A stretch of DNA of 64,000 nt from Ulvibacter algarum (GTDB lineage: Bacteria; Bacteroidota; Bacteroidia; Flavobacteriales; Flavobacteriaceae): assembly GCA_947488905.1 (NCBI GenBank), contig CANLBJ010000001.1:62001-126000 (forward strand). The letters are read 5' to 3'. Of the stretch, positions 23,355-31,875 are shown one piece after another; position 1 is the first letter of the stretch, and each line of letters opens with the position of its first letter. A model generated the notes under the pieces. The model saw only the letters and a program-made list of their open reading frames with translations. It searched no databases and was not told the origin of the DNA. A program made the position numbers and the translations under genes.

Positions 23355-24626
23355 ATGTTACAAGTACAAGACATTAGCGAGAATAAAGACGCTTACATCG
23401 CAGCCCTTAAAAAAAGAGGCATTGATGCAAAACCTATATTAGAAGAGGCAATCTCCCTTGATGAGCAAAGAAGAGCGACACAAACAAAACTTGACGAAAC
23501 ACTAGCAGAATCTAATGTGCTTTCTAAAGAAATAGGTGATCTCTATAAATCTGGAAAAGCGCAAGAAGCAAATGTGCTTAAAGAAAAAACAGGCGAGCTT
23601 AAGGAGGCTTCAAAAGAGCTAGGTGGTCAATTGGATAACATTTCAGAAAAACTACTACAGCTACTTTACACGATACCTAACATCCCTAACGATATTGTTC
23701 CTGCCGGGATGACAGAAGATGATAATGAAGAGACTTTTAGAGAAGGAGACATTCCTGTTCTTCACGAAGGAGCATTACCTCACTGGGAGTTAGCAAAAAA
23801 ATATGACATCATTGATTTTGAACTTGGTGTTAAAATTACTGGTGCAGGTTTTCCCGTTTACAAAGGGAAAGGGGCTAGATTACAACGTGCACTTATTAGC
23901 TACTTTTTAGATAAAAATACAGATGCTGGGTATACAGAATACCAAGTACCACTTTTAGTGAATGAAGCTTCAGGTTTTGGTACTGGGCAATTACCAGATA
24001 AAGAAGGGCAAATGTACCACGCCGGTGTTGATGATTTATATTTAATACCAACGGCAGAGGTGCCCGTGACAAACATGTTTAGAGGTGACTTGGTGCAAGA
24101 AAGCGACTTACCTATAACCTGTACTGGATACACACCATGTTTTAGACGTGAAGCTGGTAGTTATGGTGCGCACGTGAGAGGATTAAACAGATTACACCAG
24201 TTTGACAAAGTAGAGATTGTACGCATTGAGCATCCAGATAATAGCTACAAGGCCTTAGACGGGATGGTAGATCATATTACCGAAATTTTAAGAGAATTAA
24301 AATTACCTTTCAGAATTTTAAGATTATGTGCGGGAGATTTAGGTTTTACATCTGCTTTGACCTATGATTTTGAAGTATTTTCTACAGCACAAGACCGATG
24401 GCTAGAGATTTCTAGTGCCTCAAACTTTGAAGCATTTCAAGCCAATAGATTAAAACTTCGTTTTAAGGACAGTGATGGTAAAAACAGACTTGCACACACA
24501 CTTAATGGTAGCTCACTAGCATTACCTAGAGTACTTGCAGGTATCTTAGAAAACTATCAAACGCCTGACGGAATTAAAATACCAGAAGTGTTGGTTCCTT
24601 ATTGCGGGTTTGATATGATTAACTAA
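23355..24626 (+). CDS. serS: Serine--tRNA ligase
   Basis: Charges tRNA-Ser with serine. It has 423 residues, the normal size. It has the N-terminal coiled-coil tRNA-binding arm (about 1-105) and a class II catalytic core: motif 2 in PCFRREAGSYGAHVRGLNRLHQFDKVE, with motif 3 near ALPRVLAGILENYQ. It is a single gene with its own promoter and is followed by a 34-bp hairpin at 24637-24713. Confidence 0.98.
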   Translation: MLQVQDISENKDAYIAALKKRGIDAKPILEEAISLDEQRRATQTKLDETLAESNVLSKEIGDLYKSGKAQEANVLKEKTGELKEASKELGGQLDNISEKLLQLLYTIPNIPNDIVPAGMTEDDNEETFREGDIPVLHEGALPHWELAKKYDIIDFELGVKITGAGFPVYKGKGARLQRALISYFLDKNTDAGYTEYQVPLLVNEASGFGTGQLPDKEGQMYHAGVDDLYLIPTAEVPVTNMFRGDLVQESDLPITCTGYTPCFRREAGSYGAHVRGLNRLHQFDKVEIVRIEHPDNSYKALDGMVDHITEILRELKLPFRILRLCAGDLGFTSALTYDFEVFSTAQDRWLEISSASNFEAFQANRLKLRFKDSDGKNRLAHTLNGSSLALPRVLAGILENYQTPDGIKIPEVLVPYCGFDMIN

Positions 24627-24636
24627 TTAAATATCT

Positions 24637-24713
24637 AACCGAAAAATGTAAAATTCTAAATATAAAAGTATCTCTCTTGTACTCTTATATTTAGAATTTT
24701 ACATTTTTCGGTT
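24637..24713. repeat. 34-bp inverted repeat between serS and the TPR gene
   Basis: Arms 24637-24670 and 24680-24713 pair at 33 of 34 positions around a nine-base loop. The left arm begins AACCGAAAAATGTAAAATTC. It lacks the T run of a normal terminator (GTTTTACATT follows), though the long hairpin may still stop serS transcription. The arms are much longer than those of other terminators in the window. Confidence 0.85.
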
Positions 24714-24811
24714 TTACATTCAGCTCAACAGTCCACAGATCGAGATGACATCCTTTTTGTTGGGTACGATTATTGTTTTTAGCACAATCTATAAAACACT
24801 ATCTTTACGCT

Positions 24812-26593
24812 ATGCGCATACTCTTCACAATATTTTTTCTCTTTATCGGGGTTTCTAGCTTTGCTCAAAATGAGCTTTTGGCAAAAAACTATGCCGAAAA
24901 AGGTGAGTATGAAAAAGCGATTGTTATTTATGAGAAACTAGTAAAACAATCACCTAATAATCTAAACCTTTTGCTGTCTCTTGTAGAGATGAACCAGCAG
25001 GTAGAAAATTATGATAAGGCCCAAGAATTATTAGAAGATCGATTAAACTCTAAAAGTAAATTACCACAAGTAATTGTAGAGCTAGGGCATAATTATACAC
25101 TACAAAACAAAGACTCTATTGCTACTATTTATTACAATGAAGCCACAGATTTTATAAACGATAATCCTCGCTACGCATACACCATTGGTAAATCTTTCGA
25201 AAAATTTAGCCTGCTTGATGAGACTATATTTTTATACGAGAAAGCCATATCAATTGACGAAGAGCTTGATTTTAGCCAGCAACTAGCGCGACTTTATGGA
25301 GAGAAAGGAGAGGTAGAAAAAATGTTTAATAGCTTTATTAACCTCATCGAAAAAAGGCCTAACACAAAACCTTATGCACAAAGACAGTTTAGCCTTTACA
25401 TAAATGAAGACCCTAATAACGAAGCTAATGTGTTATTTAGAAAAACTTTACTTCGGAAATCTCAAGACAAACCCAACATCTTATATAATGAACTATTAAG
25501 CTGGTTGTTTGTTCAGCAAAACGATTTTAAGAAAGCCTTTGCTCAAGAAAAAGCAATCTACAGAAGATCTGATGAAGACATTACAGGGATTCAAAACCTG
25601 GCACTTATTGCTATCTCTAATAAATCTTATGAGGATGCTCGCGATATCATCAACTTCATCATTGAGAATGCCCCTACTCCAGAAATGGAACTAGCAGCAC
25701 ATCAATTTTTAATGAAAATTGAACTAGAAACTACAGAGCCTAAAAATTATGACACTCTAGAAAAAAATTATACTGCTTTACTAGATCGTTTTGGGCGTGG
25801 AAAATCCACCTATTTAATACAAGTAGATTTCAACCATTTTCTCGCATTTAACCACAATAAAAAAGACCTTGCGGTAACTAATCTAAAAACCTTACTTGAT
25901 GAGAAACTAGGCTCTTTTCAAGAAGCTAGAGTTAAAATGGAATTAGCAGACATACTGGTAATAGATGAAAAATTTAATCGCGCCCTTATCTATTACACAC
26001 AAATACAAGAAAAGATAAAGAGTGACGTGATGGCACAAGAAGCACGTTTTAAAGTAGCTAGAACAAGTTATTTTAAAGGAGATTTCTCTTGGGCACAAGT
26101 GCAGCTAGACGTGTTAAAAAAATCTTCTACACAGCTTATCGCAAATGATGCTTTGCAATTAAGCTTGATGATTAGTGACAACTCACTAGAAGATACCACA
26201 CAAACTGCCTTAAAGAAATTTGCTCACGCAGACTTACTAGCTCTTAAAAACAAAGACCAAGAAGCAATCACGCAACTAGCAGACATTATTGAAAATCACA
26301 AAGGAGAAAGTATTGAGGACGAAGCGCTTTTAAGACAAGCAAAACTCTTTGAAAAAACCAATCAATTTACAAGAGCAGAAGCAAATTACAAAAAACTAAT
26401 AGAGCTTTTTAATGAAGATATTCTTGCAGATGACGCCCATTTTTTATTAGCAAAACTGTATGAAAACAAACTAGCGCAACCAGAAAAAGCTAAAGAATTA
26501 TACGAACAGATTATATTTAATTATGAAGATAGTATTTTTTTTACAGAAGCTAGAATGCGCTTTAGAATGCTACGAGGAGATTTGATAGAGTAG
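24812..26593 (+). CDS. Exported tetratricopeptide-repeat protein
   Basis: A 593-residue periplasmic or outer-membrane-associated TPR protein. It has a signal peptide (MRILFTIFFLFIGVSSFAQ) followed by many TPR helices: YEKAIVIYEKLVKQSPNN near the start, RALIYYTQIQEKI in the middle, and a C-terminal YbgF/BamD-like array (AEANYKKLIELFNEDILAD, AKELYEQIIFNYEDS). A longer frame begins at 24773, but TATCTTTA at 24800-24807 (one off TAnnTTTG) and the signal peptide favour 24812. Such proteins act as assembly scaffolds; the partner is unknown. Confidence 0.9.
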   Translation: MRILFTIFFLFIGVSSFAQNELLAKNYAEKGEYEKAIVIYEKLVKQSPNNLNLLLSLVEMNQQVENYDKAQELLEDRLNSKSKLPQVIVELGHNYTLQNKDSIATIYYNEATDFINDNPRYAYTIGKSFEKFSLLDETIFLYEKAISIDEELDFSQQLARLYGEKGEVEKMFNSFINLIEKRPNTKPYAQRQFSLYINEDPNNEANVLFRKTLLRKSQDKPNILYNELLSWLFVQQNDFKKAFAQEKAIYRRSDEDITGIQNLALIAISNKSYEDARDIINFIIENAPTPEMELAAHQFLMKIELETTEPKNYDTLEKNYTALLDRFGRGKSTYLIQVDFNHFLAFNHNKKDLAVTNLKTLLDEKLGSFQEARVKMELADILVIDEKFNRALIYYTQIQEKIKSDVMAQEARFKVARTSYFKGDFSWAQVQLDVLKKSSTQLIANDALQLSLMISDNSLEDTTQTALKKFAHADLLALKNKDQEAITQLADIIENHKGESIEDEALLRQAKLFEKTNQFTRAEANYKKLIELFNEDILADDAHFLLAKLYENKLAQPEKAKELYEQIIFNYEDSIFFTEARMRFRMLRGDLIE

Positions 26594-26631
26594 ATAAATA
26601 GCTACATCTTACTGTTCTGAATTTTTGTTTA

Positions 26632-26701
26632 CCCAACCCTAAAGGGAGCAAAAATTCTCAAATTATTTAAGAAATTAGAATGAGCCACCTTTTGGGTTGG
26701 G
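26632..26701. repeat. Spaced inverted repeat CCCAACCC/GGGTTGGG
   Basis: CCCAACCC at 26632-26639 and GGGTTGGG at 26694-26701, with AT-rich sequence between. It lies between the TPR gene and the DUF4286 gene and may be a weak terminator or an intergenic repeat. The rest of this 170-base gap holds nothing else that I can see. Confidence 0.45.
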
Positions 26702-26765
26702 GTAAAAGCTTATACGACAACTAACTTTATAATAGATAGGATTAACATCCTCATAAACTTTTTTA

Positions 26766-27074
26766 ATGTACATATACAACGTCACCATAAATATAGAAAA
26801 TAGCGCCCATGATACTTGGTTAGAGTGGATGAAGACAGAACACATACCTGCGATGCTAGATACTAGAAAATTCACTAAAGCTTTGATGACAAAAGTGCAA
26901 GTAGAAGAAGAGATGGGTGGCACCACATATTCTGTACAATATCACACAGACAGTAAAGCAACGTTAGATAAATATTATGCAGAAGATGCAGAAAAATTAC
27001 GCGCACAAGGAAAACACTTTGAAGGTAAATTTGTAGCTTTTAGAACAGAACTAGAAATCATTTGCGAACAATAA
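26766..27074 (+). CDS. DUF4286 family protein
   Basis: A 102-residue soluble protein of the DUF4286 type, with the MYIYNVTINIE opening, HDTWLEWMKTEHIPAML and the YAEDAEKLRAQGKHFEGKFVAFRTELE ending. The fold looks like a ferredoxin-like dimeric alpha/beta barrel, but no activity is known. It ends three bases before rsmA, a common pairing in Flavobacteria, so the genes are co-transcribed. Confidence 0.88.
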   Translation: MYIYNVTINIENSAHDTWLEWMKTEHIPAMLDTRKFTKALMTKVQVEEEMGGTTYSVQYHTDSKATLDKYYAEDAEKLRAQGKHFEGKFVAFRTELEIICEQ

Positions 27075-27077
27075 GAT

Positions 27078-27935
27078 ATGGGCAAAAAGAAAAAGAAATC
27101 TGGCAAGCACTCGGCTACTCCTAGAAGAGAATTTAATCCACAAAATGACACGGTACGTGCTAAAAAACATCTTGGTCAACACTTTTTAACAGATGAAGGT
27201 GTAGCAAGAGACATAGCAGAAACACTCACGCACAAAGGCTATAAAAACGTTATAGAAATAGGCCCAGGAACAGGTGTCTTAACTAAGTATCTTTTAGAAA
27301 AAGATATTAACCTTGTTGCTATGGATCTTGATAGAGATTCTATCGCCTATCTAGAAAAGCATTATCCCAACGACAATTTACAGATTTTAGAGGCAGACTT
27401 TTTGCGTGAAGATTTGCAAGACTACTTCGGGACAGAGCAATATGCGGTAACAGGTAATTTTCCCTATAATATATCTACTCAAATTGTTTTTAAAACACTT
27501 GAAAACAAAGAGCAAGTACCAGAATTTACTGGAATGTTTCAGAAAGAAGTTGCGATGCGCATTTGTGCAGATCACGGTTCTAAAACCTACGGTATTATGT
27601 CTGTTTTAGTACAAGCCTATTATGATGCAGAATATCTTTTTACGGTTCCTCCTACGGTGTTTAACCCACCCCCTAAAGTAGATAGTGGTGTACTTAGACT
27701 TACCAGAAAAGCATCATTAGAATTACCTTGTACAGAGGCCTTTTTATACAAAGTGGTGAAGACAGCATTTCAGCAACGCAGAAAAACATTGCGTAACAGT
27801 TTAAAAAGCTTTGATATTTCAGAAAAACTAAAAGAAGATACTATCTTTGGGCAGCGACCAGAACAGCTCTCTGTAGCAGATTTTATCGCACTCACTACAA
27901 AACTGGAAGCAGATGCAATTTCAACTAACCAATGA
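27078..27935 (+). CDS. rsmA: 16S rRNA dimethyladenosine transferase
   Basis: Dimethylates the two adjacent adenines of the 3'-end hairpin of 16S rRNA late in 30S assembly (KsgA). It has 285 residues. A Lys-rich lead of about 28 residues ([11 protein letters not shown]) precedes the conserved [10 protein letters not shown]. The SAM site is [12 protein letters not shown], and the catalytic motif is NFPYNIS. The C-terminal part has [13 protein letters not shown]. It overlaps mgtE by 23 bases. Confidence 0.97.
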   Translation: MGKKKKKSGKHSATPRREFNPQNDTVRAKKHLGQHFLTDEGVARDIAETLTHKGYKNVIEIGPGTGVLTKYLLEKDINLVAMDLDRDSIAYLEKHYPNDNLQILEADFLREDLQDYFGTEQYAVTGNFPYNISTQIVFKTLENKEQVPEFTGMFQKEVAMRICADHGSKTYGIMSVLVQAYYDAEYLFTVPPTVFNPPPKVDSGVLRLTRKASLELPCTEAFLYKVVKTAFQQRRKTLRNSLKSFDISEKLKEDTIFGQRPEQLSVADFIALTTKLEADAISTNQ

Positions 27936-29262
27936 TTTTATAGCCACCATTGAGCAACTTATCTCTAATAAAGATGGGCACGCTTTACGCGAACTTTTAA
28001 AAGAATATCATTTTGCAGATGTTGCAGAATTGCTAGAAGAGCTAAACAGTTATGAAGCAACTTACTTAATAAAATTATTAGAGAGCGAGATCACCTCAGA
28101 GGCTTTGATGGAGCTTGATGAGGACTTGAGAGAGCGCATACTTGACAATCTTACCCCTACAGAAATTGCCCAAGAGCTTGAAGAACTTGACACAGATGAT
28201 GCCGCAGATATTATTGCAGAGTTAGATGATAATATACAAAAAGAGGTAATTGATAAAATTATAGATGAAGAGCACGCTGCAGATATTGTTGAGCTTTTAA
28301 ATTATGACGAGGATACCGCTGGAGCCTTAATGGCAAAAGAACTCGTGCAAGTAAAAGAAACATGGACCGTGGCAGGTTGCGTACGCGAGATGCGTCGCCA
28401 GGCAGAAAATGTCACCCGAGTTCACTCTATATATGTAACCAATAAAGAAGGTAAACTTACAGGAAGACTCTCTTTAAAAGACTTACTCACCGCTGGCGAA
28501 AAAACAAAAATTAGCGAAGTCTTTATCCCAAAAGTAGATTATGTAACTGTACATACAGATAACGAAGAGGTAGCTAGAATTATGCAAAAGTATGATCTAG
28601 ATGCCATACCAGTTGTAGATGAAGACGGCGTGCTCGTAGGTCGTATTACCATAGATGATATTGTAGATTTTATAAAAGACGAAGCAGAAAAAGATTACCA
28701 GATGGCTGCCGGTATCTCACAAGATGTAGAGGCAGATGATAGCGTTTGGGAACTTACTCGTGCCCGTTTGCCTTGGTTATTTTTAGGACTGTTAGGTGGT
28801 GTAGGTGCTGCCGCAATTATGGGTGGTTTTGAAGATGTTTTAAACAATCATGCAATACTACTTATTTTTACGCCCCTTATTGCCGCAATGGCTGGTAACG
28901 TGGGTGTACAATCTAGTGCGATTATCGTACAAGGTCTTGCAAATGATGACATAAAAGGTAGCATAGCAAACAGACTAATAAAAGAAATGGCACTCGCCGC
29001 ACTTAATGGAGCTGCACTTGCGATTGTATTATTCTTCTTTGTTTGGGCTTGGGAGGGTGAGATATCTTATGCGCTTTCTATTTCCATTTCGCTTTTTGTT
29101 GTGATTATTTTTGCCGGAATAATTGGGACCTTTATACCTTTATTTTTACATAAAAGAGGCATTGATCCTGCCATTGCAACTGGACCATTTATAACAACTA
29201 GTAATGACATCTTTGGTATTCTTATTTACCTCTGGATTGCTAAGTTGGTGCTAGGTATATAA
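27913..29262 (+). CDS. mgtE: Magnesium transporter MgtE
   Basis: A Mg2+ channel/transporter of the inner membrane, 449 residues. It has an N-terminal acidic superhelical domain (about 10-130), two CBS domains (about 135-255) that sense Mg2+, the plug helix, and five membrane helices (about 285-449). The pore motif appears as [15 protein letters not shown]. It overlaps rsmA by 23 bases and is probably read from the same transcript. This is the last core gene before the accessory patch that begins near 29340. Confidence 0.96.
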   Translation: MQFQLTNDFIATIEQLISNKDGHALRELLKEYHFADVAELLEELNSYEATYLIKLLESEITSEALMELDEDLRERILDNLTPTEIAQELEELDTDDAADIIAELDDNIQKEVIDKIIDEEHAADIVELLNYDEDTAGALMAKELVQVKETWTVAGCVREMRRQAENVTRVHSIYVTNKEGKLTGRLSLKDLLTAGEKTKISEVFIPKVDYVTVHTDNEEVARIMQKYDLDAIPVVDEDGVLVGRITIDDIVDFIKDEAEKDYQMAAGISQDVEADDSVWELTRARLPWLFLGLLGGVGAAAIMGGFEDVLNNHAILLIFTPLIAAMAGNVGVQSSAIIVQGLANDDIKGSIANRLIKEMALAALNGAALAIVLFFFVWAWEGEISYALSISISLFVVIIFAGIIGTFIPLFLHKRGIDPAIATGPFITTSNDIFGILIYLWIAKLVLGI

Positions 29263-29339
29263 TAGTGTTGCCTTACGGCGAAAATGTTATTGGGGTTGGG
29301 GATTGTTACTATATAATTTTCTGTAGGAATACGTGTGGG

Positions 29340-29370
29340 AATTTATGTTTTATATCCGGTGTTGGCACAC
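29340..29370. repeat. Left boundary repeat of the cassette-like patch
   Basis: AATTTATGTTTTATATCCGG (29340-29359) matches 17 of 20 bases of a direct copy at 30729-30748, about 1.39 kb away. GTTGGCACAC (29361-29370) follows and is the exact reverse complement of 30098-30107 on the other side of the enclosed gene. Confidence 0.75.
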
Positions 29371-29375
29371 GTTAT

Positions 29376-30083
29376 TTACCAATCTGTATATCCGCAAAAC
29401 AATCCATTTACGTAATGAAATGAATACCATTTTTCTGATAATTCTTCCCAATTTTCGTTTCGACTTAAATTCTTAATTGGTGTCACATAATTATAGCTTT
29501 CGCCCCAATGTCCAGCGTATGTTAATTTAATTATTGAATCATTTTTTTCGAAACCAATAGAATTTGTCTCTTTTAAAAGTTTCTTAATAGTATTTAAGTT
29601 TTCCAAATCAATATTCTTTAAACTTAATATTTGTTTCAACTCTGGATTTGATTTTTTTCCGTCATATGATATAATCCAAGGCTTTCCAACCGTAAACTTT
29701 TCATTCTCATATTCAGTTACTATGCTATCTTTTTCAGAAATTCCAATATACTTTAAATCGTTAATAGATGTTTCGCCAGCAGAAATTCGTGTCCAATCAT
29801 AATTTTCGGTTGGAAGAGAATCACTTTTGATTTTAAAACGAATATAATCATCGGTCTTAGAAAACTGTAAATCTGATATATTTCCTAATTCCGATTGAAA
29901 TTCTCTAATTTTTTCGAATCCTTTTGAGTTTTTCACGAAATCCTTTTTCAGTTGTTTTTTGATTTGATTTCCTTGATATTCGTTAATTACAAACTTGAAA
30001 TGTATATCATATGCAAACCAAGTTAATCCCCCGATTAGAAGCAATCCGATTACATATTTAATATTTTTTTTCAATGTTTTCAA
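29376..30083 (-). CDS. Hypothetical membrane-anchored protein in a cassette-like unit
   Basis: A 235-residue protein with one N-terminal membrane helix (residues about 9-27) and a large Lys/Glu/Asn-rich outer part. Aromatic residues cluster near the C terminus (HWGESYNYV, WYSFHYVNGLFCGYTDW). I recognise no family. Its stop is five bases from GTTGGCACAC (29361-29370) and its start is 14 bases from the matching GTGTGCCAAC (30098-30107), so the gene is tightly boxed by an inverted repeat. This looks like a mobile gene unit. Function cannot be stated. Confidence 0.75.
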   Translation of the reverse strand: MKTLKKNIKYVIGLLLIGGLTWFAYDIHFKFVINEYQGNQIKKQLKKDFVKNSKGFEKIREFQSELGNISDLQFSKTDDYIRFKIKSDSLPTENYDWTRISAGETSINDLKYIGISEKDSIVTEYENEKFTVGKPWIISYDGKKSNPELKQILSLKNIDLENLNTIKKLLKETNSIGFEKNDSIIKLTYAGHWGESYNYVTPIKNLSRNENWEELSEKWYSFHYVNGLFCGYTDW

Positions 30084-30097
30084 TGTTTTTTTCTAAT

Positions 30098-30299
30098 GTG
30101 TGCCAACGGTTGAGCTATGAACAGTACGGGAGCAAACTAGCGTTTGCTTTCCGCCAAGCACATAGCAAAATCTTTTTGTTTTGTTTTTTCTTTTCCTTGT
30201 TTAAAGCAAAATCCCAAAGATTTTGCGGACTTCATAAAAATACACAAACCCAGCAACTAAGCCCGAAGCCCGTATTGTTTATAGGTTGTGTTAGCAAAC
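30098..30299. repeat. Structured 200-bp spacer between cassette-like genes
   Basis: Non-coding and built from nested inverted repeats. Outer stem: TATGAACAGTACGGG (30116-30130) pairs with CCCGTATTGTTTATA (30269-30283) with two G-T wobbles. Next: AGCAAAC (30131-30137) with GTTTGCT (30142-30148). Inner: GCAAAATCTTT (30165-30175) with AAAGATTTTGC (30216-30226). The ends are GTGTGCCAAC, which matches the left unit, and GTTAGCAAAC, which matches the right unit. The layout recalls integron attC sites, but no integrase is present here. Confidence 0.8.
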
Positions 30300-30315
30300 G
30301 TTTTATTTTCCGATT

Positions 30316-30696
30316 CTAAGGAACATAGACTAGTCTAATTTTCACTTCATATTCATCATTCTTCTCTCTTACTTCGGCATTTAGAACTAAGTCACTCCGT
30401 CCCTCAGATTTTGTCCATAAGTCAATTAGCACATTCCAATATTCTCCGTAGCAAATGTAAACTGACGTTTCCCAAGTTTCTTCAGGAAGCTCAACCAATT
30501 CCTCCCCATAATCTTCAATATAATCTTTGATTTGTTCAGCAGAACTTTCAGATACGGAAGACACATTCTCAATTCCGGTGCTTAGATTGTAATCTTTTTT
30601 CACAAAAGCACTTACAATTTCTGTAAAAATCGGTCGCCATAAATGAGGAATTGGTCCTTCTTCATCTTCGTTTTTCTCTACGATTATTTCGCTCAT
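30316..30696 (-). CDS. Small acidic hypothetical protein in a cassette-like unit
   Basis: A 126-residue acidic soluble protein without signal or membrane helix. Recognisable blocks are PHLWRPIFTEIVSAFV, DYGEELVELPEETWETSV and WNVLIDLWTKSEGRSDLVLN, ending in VRLVYVP-like residues. It resembles a small uncharacterised family I recall as DUF7668; that name is from memory. It is boxed by GTTAGCAAAC (30290-30299) and GTTTGCTAAC (30705-30714), nine bases before its ATG. It lies in the same direction as the gene at 29376, with a 200-bp structured spacer between. Confidence 0.75.
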   Translation of the reverse strand: MSEIIVEKNEDEEGPIPHLWRPIFTEIVSAFVKKDYNLSTGIENVSSVSESSAEQIKDYIEDYGEELVELPEETWETSVYICYGEYWNVLIDLWTKSEGRSDLVLNAEVREKNDEYEVKIRLVYVP

Positions 30697-30704
30697 TTTG
30701 AAAT

Positions 30705-30765
30705 GTTTGCTAACTCGTTATATAATACAATTTATGAATTATATCCAGATTATAAATCCGGATAT
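30705..30765. repeat. Right boundary repeat and hairpin of the cassette-like patch
   Basis: GTTTGCTAAC (30705-30714) pairs with 30290-30299 across the enclosed gene. AATTTATGAATTATATCCAG (30729-30748) is the direct copy of the left boundary. Its ATATCC also starts a hairpin (30741-30765): ATATCC, a mismatch, GATT, a three-base loop, AATC, a mismatch, GGATAT. Confidence 0.7.
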
Positions 30766-30858
30766 CAACACAAATCTATGTACGTTTTAGGATTTTGTTA
30801 TTGATTAAAAAGCAAAACCGTTTTTGTAGTACTTTTACTATTTAAATATACACAAAGC

Positions 30859-31254
30859 ATGTCTCAAAAAACCTTCACACAAACAATAAAAGTAACAGCA
30901 GATCACATTGACGCTTACAACCATGTAAACAACGTAGTGTTTTTACAATACTGTCTTGATGTAGCACAAGCACACTGGGATCAACTTTCTACTCCAGAAA
31001 TAAGAGAAAACTATTTATGGTATGTACTTAACCATAATATAAATTATAGAGCATCTGCCTTTTTAGATGAAACACTTGAGGTACAAACCTGGATAGCATC
31101 TGTAGAAGGTGTTAAAAGCGAACGTCATTATAAAATAACACGCCCTAAAGACAATAAAGTTCTCGTTGAAGCTACAACCTTATGGTGTTTTCTAGATGCA
31201 AAAACGGTACGAGCAACACCAGTTACTGATGAAATTCGTAACTTGTTTATGTAG
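30859..31254 (+). CDS. Acyl-CoA thioesterase, 4-hydroxybenzoyl-CoA type
   Basis: A 131-residue hotdog-fold thioesterase that hydrolyses acyl-CoA. The family motif is clear: VTADHIDAYNHVNNVVFLQYCLD (residues about 12-34), where the Asp and the HVNN stretch form the active site. Length is normal. Substrate is unknown. TACTTTTA at 30830-30837 is one base off the -7 element. It is the first core gene after the cassette-like patch. Confidence 0.92.
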   Translation: MSQKTFTQTIKVTADHIDAYNHVNNVVFLQYCLDVAQAHWDQLSTPEIRENYLWYVLNHNINYRASAFLDETLEVQTWIASVEGVKSERHYKITRPKDNKVLVEATTLWCFLDAKTVRATPVTDEIRNLFM

Positions 31255-31352
31255 ACAGTAAAAGAGTCGCTCTTTATAAAATTTATCTTTTTCAAAAAGG
31301 CTGTGGTTTTTTTACTGAATGTAGCAGAAATACTAAACCATATATAGTTATC

Positions 31353-31718
31353 ATGAAACCAATCAACGTAAAAGAAAAATTTGCAAAATTTAGTAAACAA
31401 TGGCATCCGCACCAGATTGCTACGGTAGATAATATGCAAGTAATTCTTGCAAAAATTCAAGGCGAGTTTGTGTGGCATAGTCACGAGCATGAAGATGAGT
31501 TGTTCTTTGTACAAAAAGGGGTTTTAGAGATGCACTTTAGAGATCGTGTTGAGATTGTAAAACCTGGCGAAATCATTGTAGTGCCAAAAGGCGTAGAACA
31601 CTGCCCAAAAAGTCAAGGGGATGAAGAAGTACACGTATTGTTATTTGAGCAATTAAACACAAAGCATACCGGTGATGTAGCACACGAGAAAACACAAACA
31701 GAGTATCCGCAGATTTGA
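31353..31718 (+). CDS. Cupin domain protein
   Basis: A 121-residue single-domain cupin. Motif 1 reads WHSHEHEDELFFVQKG (His, His, Glu ligands), and motif 2 reads GEIIVVPKGVEHCP with the fourth His, so the metal site is complete. It may be a small isomerase, dioxygenase or sugar-binding protein; the sequence does not decide. It is followed by an inverted repeat at 31723-31871 that separates it from the dehydrogenase gene. Confidence 0.9.
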   Translation: MKPINVKEKFAKFSKQWHPHQIATVDNMQVILAKIQGEFVWHSHEHEDELFFVQKGVLEMHFRDRVEIVKPGEIIVVPKGVEHCPKSQGDEEVHVLLFEQLNTKHTGDVAHEKTQTEYPQI

Positions 31719-31722
31719 AATA

Positions 31723-31871
31723 AAAAATGAAATCGAAATCGAAGATTGAAACTTTTCAATCAAAAATTTCTTTCTTTATATTTATACTTTCAATAGAGTG
31801 CAGGAATAACTCCAGCAACCAAAAAACTAATTATCTTATTAGATTTCGATTTCATTTTCGATTTCATTTTT
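31723..31871. repeat. Inverted repeat with duplicated right arm
   Basis: AAAAATGAAATCGAAA (31723-31738) pairs with TTTCGATTTCATTTTT (31856-31871). The overlapping AATGAAATCGAAATC (31726-31740) also pairs with GATTTCGATTTCATT (31842-31856). The right arm is thus a tandem double copy, so two alternative stems can form. A small hairpin, GATTGAAA/TTTCAATC, lies inside (31744-31761). The element ends four bases before the next ATG. Confidence 0.8.
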
Positions 31872-31875
31872 ACCT

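Noticed and set aside
30074-30319. Open frame of 81 codons on the plus strand between the two cassette-like genes
   Set aside because: It runs through the structured spacer, is built from the repeat arms and low-complexity Phe/Lys stretches, and has no recognisable protein pattern. The sequence is better explained as non-coding structure.
29340-30765. A true integron (integrase plus attC array)
   Set aside because: No integrase gene is in the window, the units' boxed repeats differ from the usual GTTRRRY/RYYYAAC rule, and only one full spacer is seen. It is described as cassette-like only.
31128-31514. 128-codon open frame on the minus strand under the thioesterase and cupin genes
   Set aside because: It is opposite two well-supported genes and shows no protein family features.
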